NCBI GenBank assembly: GCA_963965975.1
Contig: OZ014414.1
Coordinates: 2,889,501-2,953,500 of the forward strand
DNA from: Xestospongia bergquistia
Taxonomy: Eukaryota > Porifera > Demospongiae > Haplosclerida > Petrosiidae
Direction of reading: 5' to 3'
DNA length: 64,000 nt
In this document: positions 32,134 to 45,640 of the stretch, piece by piece
Layout: each line of letters starts with the position of its first letter
Numbering within the stretch: the stretch's first letter is position 1
Notes under the pieces: generated by a model
The model's database searches: none
What the model was told of the DNA's origin: nothing
Seen by the model: only the letters and a program-made list of their open reading frames with translations
Translations under genes and position numbers: made by a program

Positions 32134-35100
32134 TGTTGTTTTTAAATAATCTTCATAAGCATCTGCTACATTATTCAGTCTAATATCTCTTAAACCATTT
32201 AATAAACTCCTCCTTGTTGCTCCTCTTCCTTTTTCCATAATCCATACCTGATACATTCTGGTACAATCATGACATCCAGATAGATCCACACTGTTCAGTC
32301 CTAGTTTCACACCCAACACATTCCATTCAGCTGTTCTAGCATGTGATATTAATTCTTCATGTGTAGGTTGTTGATCCAAGAGATGATCTGGTAAAGTAGA
32401 TATATGTACATCTCCTTTAACTATATTACCTAATATGAAATAAAAACTCATACAATCTTTGTTAGACAAAGAAACAAGAGTGTAAATTATGTTATTGATA
32501 ATAACACATGTATAGATGACAAGACAGAACAAAAGATACAGCTAATAATGTGGGTGTGTCATCATATCAAATGTGATGTTCATACTGTGCAATTGATAAG
32601 GCTAGAAAGATATAGAAATTAGATAAACATTTCAACATCTATCATCATTAGTGGCTTACAAACAAAGATGAAGTAACTATTTGATAGACACTGATTATTA
32701 AATCAGATAAATCAGAGCAATATTATAAGGAATGATCCTAAGAGTTTGTAGATTTAATTTAATGATGTTTAGTAGGCTTATATATGTGGTTGGCTCCAAA
32801 AGAAAGGAAGGTGAACATTGTGTGTTATAAACAGAGCTAGATATCAGGTAACAGGCTATTCTCATTTATAACCATTGAATGTTGTTCAGAGAAAATACAT
32901 GTGTATTATTATGACAATAAACTATATCCCAAAAATTAAATCACAATTATAAACTACATACAACATATATTATAAAGAATAGCTTTTATAATGTGAATAG
33001 ATTTAAGTTTCACTGTCACTCAAAAGGCTATCATGAAGCACAAGGATTGCTAATGTTTGGAGATACTAATTCATAGCTCATAAAGCTTATTCACATTAAG
33101 GCAACAATATATTAATATTATGGGTGTATATATACTGGGCTCCAAAATAAAACCTTGAATGAAGAATCTCAGGATGGACTTAATGCCAAGAAATACTCAG
33201 TATTAGGTGATTTTTAGGTATTCACTGGCCTCCTGAGATTCACTATCCTAGGGTGTAATAAGTATCCAGTAAACAGTGCTTAAGGATACACATGCACTGG
33301 GCTAATGAATTGACCAAGGATATACTAATGTGTGTATGAATACTTAGTAATAAGGAATGTAACAGTGATAACGTGAGTTGAGGAAGGCACATGTACTAAA
33401 CACGGCCAGTATCAAGTTTAAGGATACTTGGTGTTAACATAGGTCCAGTCTTAAGACTACTTATAGTATTAAGTGTAACTGTTATATAGGTATGTACTGG
33501 GCTCCTAAGACTCACAATCACAGGATCTACAAAATATATATCTAATGACACTAGTGTTTAGAGATATGGATGCACTAGGCTAATGAATTGACCATTCCAG
33601 GATGTACTACAGTTAGTATGAATACTTAGTACTAAGGAATCTGTACATCTCTTGAGTTGGGGTCATATCAAGATGTACCAATGATACTGTGTATTGAGGA
33701 ACATAAATGTACTGAACACAGCTAGTATCAATTTAAGGATACTCACTGTTGACATTGGTCCAGTCTTAGAGACAACTTAGTATCCTGGGATATATAGGAT
33801 TGCTACTTCATACAATGGACAAAATGTGGTAATACAAGACATCAATTTTTTAAGTTAGAGTTAACAACAAGTGAAAGGAATTGTTTGTTAAAAAACAACT
33901 ATAGTATGGTCTACTATGACAAGTAAATTAAGTAATATACATCCTCTTACATGAGCATTTGTCTCTATTCTAATACTAATAGTCTTATAGGACCTTTGTT
34001 ATTACTCACATTAATATTGTTTACTATGATAATATAAAACTATCAGTTAGTCCTGGGAAGAAGCTATAATTATAATACTACAGTAAATGTCCAGTGTAAC
34101 AGTTAACATAATGTATTGACATATTACATAGAAATTAAATTACCTGATTCAGATCGTTCAGTGTCAGGATTAAGATTAGATCCAAGTCTTTTAATTACTT
34201 CTACATGAACAAATAGATTATAGATAATATCAATAATAATGATAAATTAATTAATAATGACCTAATGTTTGGATATACTAACTATAAGTTACTACAGTTA
34301 TTAGTTATGCTGTTGTCAAAATTATATAAAATTAATAAACTATAACTGAACTGTCAGTTCTTTCACTCAAACTTAACATTACATATTTTGGACCACATGT
34401 TCTGTATGTATTACATAACTCTGATGTATCAGTACTTGTACAACACAAATCATTAATAAACTAGTCAGATTGCTTAGGTCAATAAATAACGTATACATGT
34501 CGCAAGGAGGTATGTAAGTTCTTATATGATTTTTTCTTGAGACTGTGATTTTTCAGGTTAAAGCAATCAATATCACTAAATTTCTGTGATATGTTTGTAT
34601 TTTATCCAAATCAGTAAATATTATAGCAAACATGAAATAGTATGATAATAATATGAAAACTTGAAATTGTAAGTAAGAAATAATTCAAAAATATCCAAAT
34701 CTACACAACTCAAGACTATTCTGTTTATGGAAGGCAATGATCCTGAAAGTGTGAAACAAACAAAGATTGAGATTTAAAGAATGAATTTGATGATAACAAT
34801 GTAGTTATCTATAACATCTTTAACTTCAACAGTAACTGTGAACTAAATAGATAAGAATTACTATCAAGTCAATATATTTATTCCATGTGTGTACATGTTA
34901 TGAAACATACTGTAAGATAGACACATCCTATAAATCAGCACAATTAAAGTTCATTCTAAATACCAGTACTACATACTACTTGTATGTTGTCATATAGAGA
35001 AAACTACATCAAAGTCTTTGACAACAGAATTATAAAATTGGTAAATGAAAAGTTTGCTTATTAATATTGACAGTATTAATGTAACATCCCTCATCATTTA

Positions 35101-38100
35101 AAAATAACTAACAACTTACCAATTTTAAGACATCTATATATATAGTCAGCTATCACCTTGTTGTTATTAATTGGACTATCAAATGCAGCAATTACTGTTT
35201 CCCAGGTAACAGTAGATGATTGAGTATCTATCCAGATGTTGATGACTTTTTTGAGTTTGGTTATATTGTCAACTTCACTTTTTGTAAGATCATCTAAAAC
35301 ATTGTGACGTACTTGTAATAATAATCCAATATCACACCATTTGTCTCTGATATCAAATAATCGAAAAAATAGTTCATCTTTTGTAGGAGTCTTCTTTAAT
35401 ATACTGGTAACATCTGAGATAAAAAAATAACTATTATAACGAACTGTCACATTATAAACTAATTAATGACTTAAAAACTATTATTTTAAATGTATGTTAA
35501 GATATTGTATACAGCAAAAAGTGATGATTTAATCATCCAACTACCAACAGCTCTACAACGTCTTATGGATGTTGCCAGCAAGAAGGGACTTTCAACCTGG
35601 TTACAGACCTTCCTCTGGCCAAACATGGGTTTGCTGTTCTTAAAAAAGCACTTCGTGGAGCAATCAATCTGCTTGCAATACGGTTGAAGACCACTTTCAC
35701 TTCCTTGACAGTGCGTGTGGAAAGGCATTCAATGTAGAACATGCACTGAGCTGCTGGTGTGTTGCCTTCCCATCTATTTGACACAATGAGATTAGAGATA
35801 TATTCTCACAGCTTCTCTCTGAAGTATTTCCTGTGTTGGCACTGAACCTACTTTATAAATTCCTACTGGAGAGAAAAAAATACAGTACATGTCGTCTAAT
35901 ATAGATGATGGTGCTCAAGTTGACATTACAGCCAGAGGCTTTGGGGACTGTAAGCAACAGAATGCATTTTTCAATGTTAGGCTTTTCAATCCCCAAGTTT
36001 TGCGAATTGCAAATGGCAATAGCATCTTGCTACAGGAAAACTTGAGCAAGAGAAAAGAAGACAGTGCAACCAAAGAGTGAGGGAAGCGGAACATGGCTGC
36101 TTCACACCACTACTCTTCTTTGGTGCTAGAGATTTTGAACAGCTGCCACTACTTTTTTAAAGAAAGGATCGCAAAAATATTGTCATTAAAATATGATTAC
36201 CCATAAAGTGTCACCATGAACTGGCTGAGATGCAGAATAGGCTTTTTTCTCTCTCATGTCTTTGATGATGGTTCTGAACAGACAATTGGTTTTGCATCAT
36301 GCACCCTAGCTCCAGCTGAAAGAAATATTCTTAGTTGGAAAAAAGCCTTTATAGCAATTGTATTCAGAGTCAAATGATTCCATGAATATCTCTATGGCTG
36401 ACCATTCACATTATTGACTGATCACAAACCTATCTTCATCAGTCAAATGCAACCAAAGTAGATCCCACCCAATATGGACTCTGCACAACATTGGGCTTTA
36501 CCTCTGAGTCTGAGTACCTACAAGTACAAAATCTCCTACTGGCCGGCAAAAGCATCTTGTAATGAATTCAATAAAAACTTTGGCAGTTATCTTTGTTGAT
36601 ACATTGAGAGCGAAGTTAAAAACCATAGCTGTCATTGGAGAATCACTAACTTTTAATAAGAAGTTGGAGGTATTGGACCTTTTGTCAATTAGAGTGCAAA
36701 GTACCCAATAGATGCATTAAAAGGCAAAGCTTTTTTCCCTTTGATTGAAGAGTCATCAATAATATTCTTGTGCATCACGTGAGATTACATCAGGCTAAAA
36801 AGAATAAAGTCTCTGGATAAGACCGCAGTGAGGTTAAGCACTTTAGTGCATTTCATTCCAACAGTATACAGTGAATTTGTTGCTCCGCATAATAAACAAA
36901 AGAAAAAACATGATCATCATATAGTTTCAAAAGTATTTTGACATGGAGACCTTGTAAATATTGTAAGTATATTATGTCCTTGTGTCCTCTGTGGATTCCT
37001 GGACCCAGCAGACTGATCTTATACAAATACATGCATCTAACCAACGGTAGTGACATTTGATGTCATGTCAATCATTAGTATGTCTTGCGCTTTAATCAGT
37101 AAACGCTATATTAGACTTGTCTAATGATTCACATTTTGGTACTGCACCAAACACATTCTCTGCCTCCACAAAATTTTGAATCACAATCAGATGTTTGCCA
37201 CTAATCCCAAATTCAAAACACTCTTATTTGTTATAATCCTTGCCAATGATGAGAAGAATGTACCATATTAGACAAATTAGCTCTTACAACTTACCATTTG
37301 TCTGTATATTTTTAATTAGTCTCTTCTTGTTATTGTACATTGTTATTTTGGTGCAACGTATTGACAGTGACATTTGGTTTGGTTCGCATTCAATTCAGTT
37401 TAATAAATATTACATCTATAAACTGACTTGATTCCATTCAAAAAGGATTGTTGACCTTATAAGTTTGATATTATGTGTAAGACATGAGCTGCCTACAAAC
37501 TGATCACAATTAATCATAACAAGTACTAAACTTTCCTGTGTTCAAATGTAATCATCATCAAACAACTTTGAAGTGGATTGAGACTAATGTGATTGTTCAA
37601 TCACATTCAGCTAATGTACATTGTGAATGTTGATTTAAAATGAATTGAATTCACTATGTGGGAGTACTCTGAACACCATTATTAATATCCTCATTACTTA
37701 ATAATAATAAGATATTAATCTTACCTCTAAGATAACGACGTATCAGATCAGGTATCTCCTTGTCATTAACAGTAGGACTCTCAAATGCAGTAATCACTGT
37801 TTCCCAGGTAACAGAGGACAGTTGACTATTTTTCCAGATGTTGATGACTTTCTCAAATTTGGTTATGTCATTGCCCTCGCTTTGCTTTAAATCATCTAAA
37901 ACATCGCAATGCACTTGTAATGATGATCCAATATCATACCATTTGTCACTAAAATCAAATAAGACATTGAATAGTTCGTATTTTGTAGGAGTCTCCTTTA
38001 ATACACTGGTAATATCTGAGATAACAAAAAAAATTATAACAAACTGTCACATTATTAATTAATGGCTTAAATTTACCATTTTTAATGTATGTGGTATTGA

Positions 38101-38469
38101 TTAATTGTTGATAAATTAAAATTTTGATTATCAATAAATGTACATTTAATTTAGTACAGAAAGTTGGAATATGAAACTGCAATTATCTTTTTATAATTAA
38201 CTAGGATATCTACATGTACTACTATTGTTTTACTGTAAATAAAATTTACTGTTAATAATTCAATGACTTCACTGACACTGATATATAACAAATTTACTAT
38301 TTATAATACAACGATTTGTCATTGGGCTATAAATAGAATATGTGCTAGAACTTTATTAAATAAAGTGGATATTGAACATATTAGGGTGGGGCTAATTATT
38401 AACTAGTAATACATGGACAATTATCTTTGTTACTGTCTACAATTATAATATTCATTTACCTGCTGCCAT
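32134..38469 (-). CDS. Death-fold x2 / death-domain protein, GTPase-less and leader-less paralogue (3' end not found)
   Basis: Minus exons: 38469-38460 (Met-Ala-Ala plus one base), 38015-37725, 35413-35120, 34200-34144, 32429-32134; 948 nt, 316 codons. All internal junctions are phase 1 and the last ends phase 0 (ACA/GTAAGG), exactly like exon 6 of the GTPase gene. Modules: DITSVLKETP...DKWYDIGSSLQVHCDVLDDL, then DVTSILKKTP...DKWCDIGLLLQVRHNVLDDL, a 57-nt linker and a death domain (QPTHEELISHARTAEWNVLG). No GTPase exon lies between linker and death domain (1.7-kb intron), and no 2A leader was found. It could be an adaptor isoform gene. The tail exon is missing, so a pseudogene cannot be excluded. 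Confidence 0.65.
35520..36110 (+). pseudogene. Non-LTR-type retroelement debris in an intron
   Basis: Plus-strand broken frames read QRLMDVASKKGLSTWLQT, then CGKAFNVEHALS...RHNEIRDI, then DDGAQVDITARGFGDC, NAFFNVRLFNPQVL. This is a conserved C-terminal block of invertebrate reverse-transcriptase proteins as I recall it. Multiple stops and shifts are present. Confidence 0.55.
36215..36870 (+). pseudogene. Gypsy RNase H fragment, decayed
   Basis: The broken plus frame reads DGSEQTIGFASCTLAPAERN, LSWKKAFIAIVFRVK (stop) FHEYLYG (stop) PFTLLTDHKPIF and then YKYKISYWPAKAS, the gypsy RNase H signature. It sits in the same intron as the non-LTR debris and may have formed with it a composite insertion. 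Confidence 0.6.
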
Positions 38470-40795
38470 TTTATGTAAATATACTCTCTCAGTACTATCT
38501 CACAGTGTAGTCAGCAGTCACCTGACTTGTTAACAAGTATCAGGTCAGACCTGATGTTTCTTAACGTAGTAAATCACAGATCTAAAGTACAAAATTTTAG
38601 AATTATCTGATTTTAAAATGTATATATAAAATAATTAAATTAAAATATTTGATAATCACATATTCTTATACACTAATATATATACAGTTACTATACTAAC
38701 TAACCTTATTAATATTAGTAGGTAGTAACAGAATTTTCATCAAAGTATCATTAGAGTGATTACTGTAATTATTACATGTATAATCTTGTTTATTGTATAC
38801 AATAACTATAGTCTTGTTTTACAATTTCCATAACATCCAGATATTAATAGATGTATACATACAAGGTGGTCTAGTGGTTAATTAACTTCAATTTGTAGAG
38901 TGTCCAAGAAGATTAGACAGTTAGGAGTATAAGTACATTATTATAAATATACATCGGGCTTGTACACAATATTTTAAAGGGATTCACATTCTAGCATGTA
39001 TTTTAGCATGCTATGAAGACAACATCTATCATGATCGTTAATTAGGTGTACAGCTATATTATCTTTATCTTCATGTATTATTTATTATTGATAAGTATGT
39101 TAAATGGATTAAGAACATGTGGAAATGAGTATTGTCAACTTGGTACTTGTAATGGTATCTAATAATCAAATTAGACCATCACACACACACATACATACAT
39201 ACATATATATGTTACAGTAAGATTGTGAAACTAGGGATTTCGCAAAATCCCTAAAACTTCAGTAAATTCGTGAAATGAGTGTTTTACTTAGGGATTTCAT
39301 GAATTCACTAAAATCTCTAGGGATTTCGTGTAATTACTAAAAAAATAGTGTTTTATTTCACAACTTCACTAGATACATATTAGGAAGATTGTGAAATAAC
39401 ATAGTGAGGCACACAAAATGATTTTTTTGATACTTTATTTTTAGTTTATTTATTTATAATAGTGACTAGTGTTATATAATTTTAATATGATTTAAATTTT
39501 TTCTGGAAATAAGATTTTTAATAGCTTGATGTATCCTTTTATGTACGTATCCCTAAGTAAAACAGTCATTTCAGTATAGGAGTACTTTGAGATGTTATAT
39601 TAGGACTCATCATACAGTACTGTTAGGACATTATATTATGTAAAATAACAATTGGTCATTGTGATGTACATTACAACACAATATGGAAATATTGAAAGGT
39701 TATATTAGGAAAGTATACATAAGGTAACATAAGGACATTACAATGGTAGACAGTATATATAGGGTAACATTGGGATATGACATTCGTACACTACAATGAG
39801 TAATACAGGTTACACAATATAGGTTGAAATTTGAACATTAATGTAAAATTCAGATGTTATTAACATTAGGACACAATAGGGTAACATTGGCTACATTAAG
39901 ACCCAGTATAAGGGTACTTTAGGAAATTTCATTAGGATAGATTGTTTGGTAGTTTTGGGAAATACATTAGGACACACTGTAGTATACAGATAAGTACAAT
40001 ATGTAGTAAGTATTAAGAATAAGTAATATCTTGACTTTTGAATTAATACCAATGACAATTTACAGCAAAGTCGTCAACTAGTGGATGACTTAAATATTTG
40101 TTAATAGAATAACTGATTACCAAATACAATAATGTTTTGTTATTGTGATAAATAGGACTTGATTTTAATTAACATTATATTGACACCTATCATAATACAG
40201 TATCAACACTGTTTATTATTTCATTTATATAGATATTTAAATTGCATATAGTTATATCTACTATATATTTAAGACATATTTCTCTGCTCAATGTAATCAT
40301 TGATAAAGCAATTATTACAGTCGCATTAGTTATAGGTCGTGTAACAAGAAAAGCATTCAAAGCACCAGTAGTAATTTAGAGATTTTACATAAAACGTTAA
40401 ATTTAAACAACATAATATAATATTATATACTATACTGATTTTTATCATCTTCCTAAAATCTGTCATAAATCAATACAAATTAATACAAAGACTTACTTTT
40501 TTGCGATGTTCTATAATATGAAACATTCATAGCGAATGAGCTAAACAACTCTCTAAATTAATTTAAATTACAATGACGTCATCAATCATATTAATTAAGT
40601 GAAATAAATATTTAATATTCATTAAATATTCTTCTGAGACTCATAGGAAAGAAATTAAATGACAGCAATTATTAGGTTGTTGCCATATCTAGTTTAAAAT
40701 TATTATTTGTTGATCAATTGTCCACAGTCATTTCACTCAACTACATGTAAAATAGTGATTATATTCAATATATTGAACTCTCTTTCTCTCTACAG
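38470..40795. other. Non-coding spacer with degenerate short repeats
   Basis: 39220-39370 repeats agggatttc with nearby aaatccct complements and gtgaaat motifs (hairpin-prone, MITE-like). 39560-39990 is built of degenerate ggtaacattaggacat-like copies. Microsatellite (CA)n/(CATA)n is at 39179-39212. No gene recognised. Confidence 0.5.
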
Positions 40796-41095
40796 AATAC
40801 TATAGATATAGATGTATTTATTGAAGAGCAAAGAAGGCTTGAGCCTTACATCATCATTATTAATGGTGCATCTAAAAAGGAGTTCGTTGTAGGTGTACAA
40901 AGGACATGTCTAGTCACCACAAGTTCTTTCGGTGAATGTCTTGGCTGTTTACTGGCAAGCTACTTTGTGTTTGACATAGTGTATTTAAGACAACATTATC
41001 CATTTATGCTATTTGTACAGCATGCTGTTTGTAATTTAAAAGATGAACAAGAACTTCCTACTGTCCTAACTACATTTCTCTCAACTATTATGTGA
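40796..41095 (+). CDS. Orphan 3'-terminal exon, unknown protein
   Basis: After a strong pyrimidine tract and acceptor (ctctctttctctctacag) the frame is open for 99 codons to TGA (41093-41095), starting NTIDIDVFIEEQRRLEPYI and ending LPTVLTTFLSTIM. It has no early Met, so it should be spliced to upstream exons that were not found. The hydrophobic pattern (LLASYFVFDIVYL...FMLFVQHAV) resembles C-termini of uncharacterised, possibly transposon-derived animal proteins, a weak impression only. Confidence 0.45.
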   Translation, partial: NTIDIDVFIEEQRRLEPYIIIINGASKKEFVVGVQRTCLVTTSSFGECLGCLLASYFVFDIVYLRQHYPFMLFVQHAVCNLKDEQELPTVLTTFLSTIM

Positions 41096-41801
41096 ACACT
41101 TTAAACTCTATTGTACTACATGCATCAGTAATAATATTATTATAAATTGTTAATAAATATTAAGTTATATTATTTCTCTCAAACAAACTATAGTGTTTCA
41201 GTAACACTTTGACAGTGTCTCTCTTGTAACACTTTAAGGTGTTTATTTTGTCCACTTGAGAGAACACCTTTTTTGGTATTCATCTAACACTTTGGTACTA
41301 GCAGCATAACTTACCATATTCTGGTATACTATTACTATCATTGATGATAAGTCTACATGTTATTTTACATGATGTATGTGACCATATTATAGATCTGATG
41401 ATGTCACTACTTGGATAACATCATCTACTGTTGTTACTAAATGAATTTTTATATATAGTAAAATACATAGACAAAAAAATATATACATAATTCATTGTGA
41501 CTGAATGAATTATATAGATATCATATTAGGTAGATAACATAATTAAGTGCAATATTACTATAGTTGTATGTAATGTTGATAATAGATGACATACTAGTGA
41601 TATATTTGACAAATCATACAATCATATCTCATATGCCAAATATTCTTGCTATCACTATATTATCCTAACTGTACAGAATAATAAAATAGTATAAGTATAG
41701 TATAGTTGATATAATGACATTATTTAAAATACCACAACACATTTTATCTATTGTTACTTGTGCACATGTGTCATAACAATCATTATATATATTATATATA
41801 T

Positions 41802-41972
41802 ATGTCCTCCCATTATTTCTGCATTGTCGAATGGTCTCATGACAAATATCACACTATTACTATATCAACTGACACTTCAGAAGAGTATCTAAATGGTGCC
41901 TACCATTGCAAAGATGTCTTAGTGTTACAATACACAGGGAATATTCACAAGAAAATTTTCATAGAAATATAA
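41802..41972 (+). CDS. Small ORF, possible first-exon remnant
   Basis: ATG opens MSSHYFCIVEWSHDKYHTI, later GAYHCKDVLVLQYTGNIHKK, then TAA. A VEW...V-x-Y-x-G pattern is seen at the N-terminus of some invertebrate BEN-type or uncharacterised proteins. No donor is obvious, and the ORF is short and isolated. Confidence 0.25.
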   Translation: MSSHYFCIVEWSHDKYHTITISTDTSEEYLNGAYHCKDVLVLQYTGNIHKKIFIEI

Positions 41973-44900
41973 ATAATAAGCTGTTGTGAGTACATCACAT
42001 ATAGTCACTACCTATATCTTAAAACTATATTAGCAATAACTATTTGAAATTAACTATTAACACATTCACTTTTGATGACCCATGAATGTAGCTTCCACTG
42101 CATAATTGATATAATATGAATAAATATGATTAATCTTTGATGTATGTATAGTAGTACTATCATGAGACTATAAAAGATATAATTAACAGTAGTAGAATTG
42201 AAGAATCATAGCTGTGGCTGTACATGTATTCCATTATTTATGAATTTTCTTAAAATGGGCTAAATGGTCTTACTATTCAAATAGCTTAAATATTAGTGAT
42301 AATAATAAAAGTTTTAATATTATATGTTCACCAAATGCTAACAGTTTGACAATCAGTTTATTAGTTTAGCAACTCAATATGTATATATGTACTGTATAAT
42401 TATGATTATTGGAACAGCTACAAAGACAAACTAAAATAAATTCTTGCTTTATTTCAAATTCATATAAGCTCAATTTTATTGTCAACCACATCATTATTAA
42501 CCATATGTCAGTTTACATAGTAATAGAGTGACATTAGACTAATAGACAATACTTATTATAAAATAGTAGTGGTGGGCGTACTTGTAGCAATAACAATATA
42601 AGACATATGCCAAATATACATCATGCATGCAGTTCAAGCTTAAGGATAAAGTGAATATGTCTGTAGATATTAGTAGAACATGAGTTTATTTATTTATTAC
42701 CCTATCTTGAATTTGAGTTTCAAGGTGAATCACTATTGTTAAGCATTTAGCAGACATTATTAGGTAAAGGCAAACAAATCTCACCAATGAACTAGTATAT
42801 AGAAATATTATTTTCAATTAATCTTCTAGTTTTATTCTTGTCATTTTGTAAATTCATAAATTCATCATACATGACCATTCTACCATTTATCCATGTCAAT
42901 TTATATTCCAATTATACCCAGTACAATCCAACTACCTTCATAATTATAAGTTTATAATCACAGGATAAAATATGCTGTCAGTACCATATTAAAATGAGTG
43001 AACTAAGATTTAGAGGCTCTATTTAGATTAGTCAGTGTCAAGGGTAACACTCTGTTTAATTCCGCAAATTTAACATACATATTACATGTATAAGGGACTA
43101 TGGTAAGTTACAACATACTACATACAATGTATTTTATATTACAAACATGTACATGTAATGATAATTAGTACACAAATGACAATATACCATTTACAAATAG
43201 TGTGTTTTTTGTACATGTATACATGTATGAGTGTCATAGCTTGGCAAATATTTGGTATCTTCATTATCTTCAGACAGTACATATTACAAAATATACTCTA
43301 CTAATGATATCAAATTAAAAAACATAAAAGGTAAGACTTACGTTATATGTAAGTGTATGCAGAAGATACTGTTATTAAGAACATTTTTTATCATTGTCAC
43401 ATATAACTATTGTATTATAAGTTATTGAACTAATATTAGAAAATAGTAAGTAAATTATTTTAATAACCTTTTTGAAGCTTTGAACCTCGTGGTTTAGCAA
43501 ATATAACAACCTTACAGAAACTAAAGTAACTAAAATAAATCATATTAGACTAGGCCATGTCTACAACATGCAATTTAGTTGTTGAAAATAGCAAAAAAAC
43601 CTAGTTAAACTCAATGTTTCCGTATACTACTCCATCTAATGCAAGTCACATGATCAAGCACATTTTTTGAGTAGAAGGGAAATAAAGGGCTTAACTTATC
43701 CATTTCCATGAAGTTGTGTTTTCGGTTATGAAAGTTCAAATTGAAGTGATATTTGACCTTTATCTGTTGGAAGATTAGTTATATTTGACAATGTTAAAGG
43801 TAAATGTGTGGTCACACTGGAAAACAGATGCCTTTCTAGTAAACAAGTGCTAGTTACACTAGCAAACATTTACCATGTCCAGACTTCACTTTTAGAGTAT
43901 CTGTGAACAAGTTAGAGTTTACTTTCAAACAACAAAGCTATTGTTCTGTATATTACAAAGGTTAGCTTATAGTCAATCCATATTATGTTGGTAATTAATG
44001 TAAGGTACCAGTAGCTATAGTATGAAATAGATAGCAAATTTTTGAGATATATTTTGACATGTAATCAGATTAGTGAATTTTACTTAATTACCATCTATTT
44101 AACTTTTTCAAGAGTTGCAACTGTTTTCTGGTTGACTACATTTTCTACATAGTCATGGTTCTTAAGAGATACAAGATACATCCTTTACCTATTTGTTTTT
44201 AGTGGGTGGGTTAATGGATATCTGAGATGCATGATGGATGTAGTATTGAAAGTCATAACACTCTAGGTAAATGTCATTTAATGTCTTGGAATGAAGGCTG
44301 ACAATATTCCGTTTTGTCACACAGGTACCACTGTCTCTCTGGTCTGAGAACAAATGTATTAACAATATAGAAAACATTACATGATTGTTTAGTTTATCTA
44401 AGGTGTTTGTAAGAGATCTAATTATTTGACTGAATCATCAATGGATTCCCTTAACCAAAGCTAGTCAGTTAAGTCATGATAACATGATGTTTTTATAGTA
44501 TGTATAAGTTAAAAAATATGCAACAAGAAAACCGAAAACTACTCCAATAGTAGGTAGTTATCAATTCTTGACCACCTTCACTACCAACTAATATATCTGA
44601 GCAGTGTTGATTTAGTAAAGATTGTTTTATGATGTTTGCAATTTCATTTACAGAGTTAACTTCATTACGTCTGAACTTTTATTGCAATGATCAGGCAAAG
44701 CATAAATCATTAGAAAATTTTGTGGTTCACAAGTAAGAAAGGGAGCAAGAGAGATGTATTATGTGCTGTCAAAACGCTCTACACAAGATACTAAAAAGGA
44801 AAATATACACAAAGATGTATATGACGAGTATTTAGTCCATAATTTTAAAGGTGGTAGTGAACTAATTATAGTGTTAGTGACTTTTCCTGTATCATATAAT

Positions 44901-44985
44901 TCATTAAAAATTATTAGTTACTTATTGTAGTAATGCTTCATGAGAGACCCCAAAGATTCCACATTTACTCTTTTTTAGAAAGTAT
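41973..44985. other. Non-coding AT-rich region
   Basis: No coding exon, RNA gene or clear repeat recognised on either strand. Confidence 0.5.
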
Positions 44986-45640
44986 ATGGACCCTGGTATA
45001 ACCCTTAGTAAGGTAAGTATTGATTCCAAACACTGTAAAAGATGCTCTCATAATAACTTCCGGTCCGTAATTAGTTGTGTCAGTAGCTCCTAAATGATCA
45101 CAGTATACAGCTTGCTTACATGTACTTAAGAATAAAAGCTATAAACCCATATGCACATGTCCAGGTATTCTACCAAAAATTGCATGAGTAGTCCCTTCAT
45201 ATTTTTTCTCTACCTGTTAATAAAATGGCTTTACCTTTAGCATAATTTTGAATACAAGAAAGAGAATGTGATACCTCTTGATCATTACAATGTTTGTCGC
45301 CCTTTGTTTCTATATCAATAAAAACATTACTATTGTGTCATTTTTATTATCAAACCTTATTTGTATTACTTCTTTATGTCATTGTCTTTAAAAGCGTCCA
45401 GGTGATACCTTTTTATCCATGAGTAAATAGCAATGTTATCTTGCGAATCCTAGTAGGACAAAGTTTTTATTGATTCTGTTTTGATTGTTTCACTGAACCT
45501 TTACTCCATGATGACTGGCTTATTTTCTTTCTCTGGAACATGCATCAAACCTGCTGTCACTTCTCCAGTGTTAATATTGGGCATCAGTTGTCCCATGACT
45601 ATAAGATCAAGTTCATCTTAGACTATTCAGTCATATCATC
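44986..45640 (-). pseudogene. Decayed coding remnant, product not recognised
   Basis: Minus frames show short well-formed peptides separated by stops: LDLIVMGQLMPNINTGEVTA, LMHVPEKENKPVIME, then EKKYEGTTHAIFGRIPGHVH, then YCDHLGATDTTNYGPEVIM. The ordered pieces suggest an old gene or transposase body. I cannot name the family. Confidence 0.35.

Noticed and set aside
39220-39370. A defined MITE
   Set aside because: Repeated and inverted motifs exist, but no clean terminal inverted repeat or target duplication could be set.
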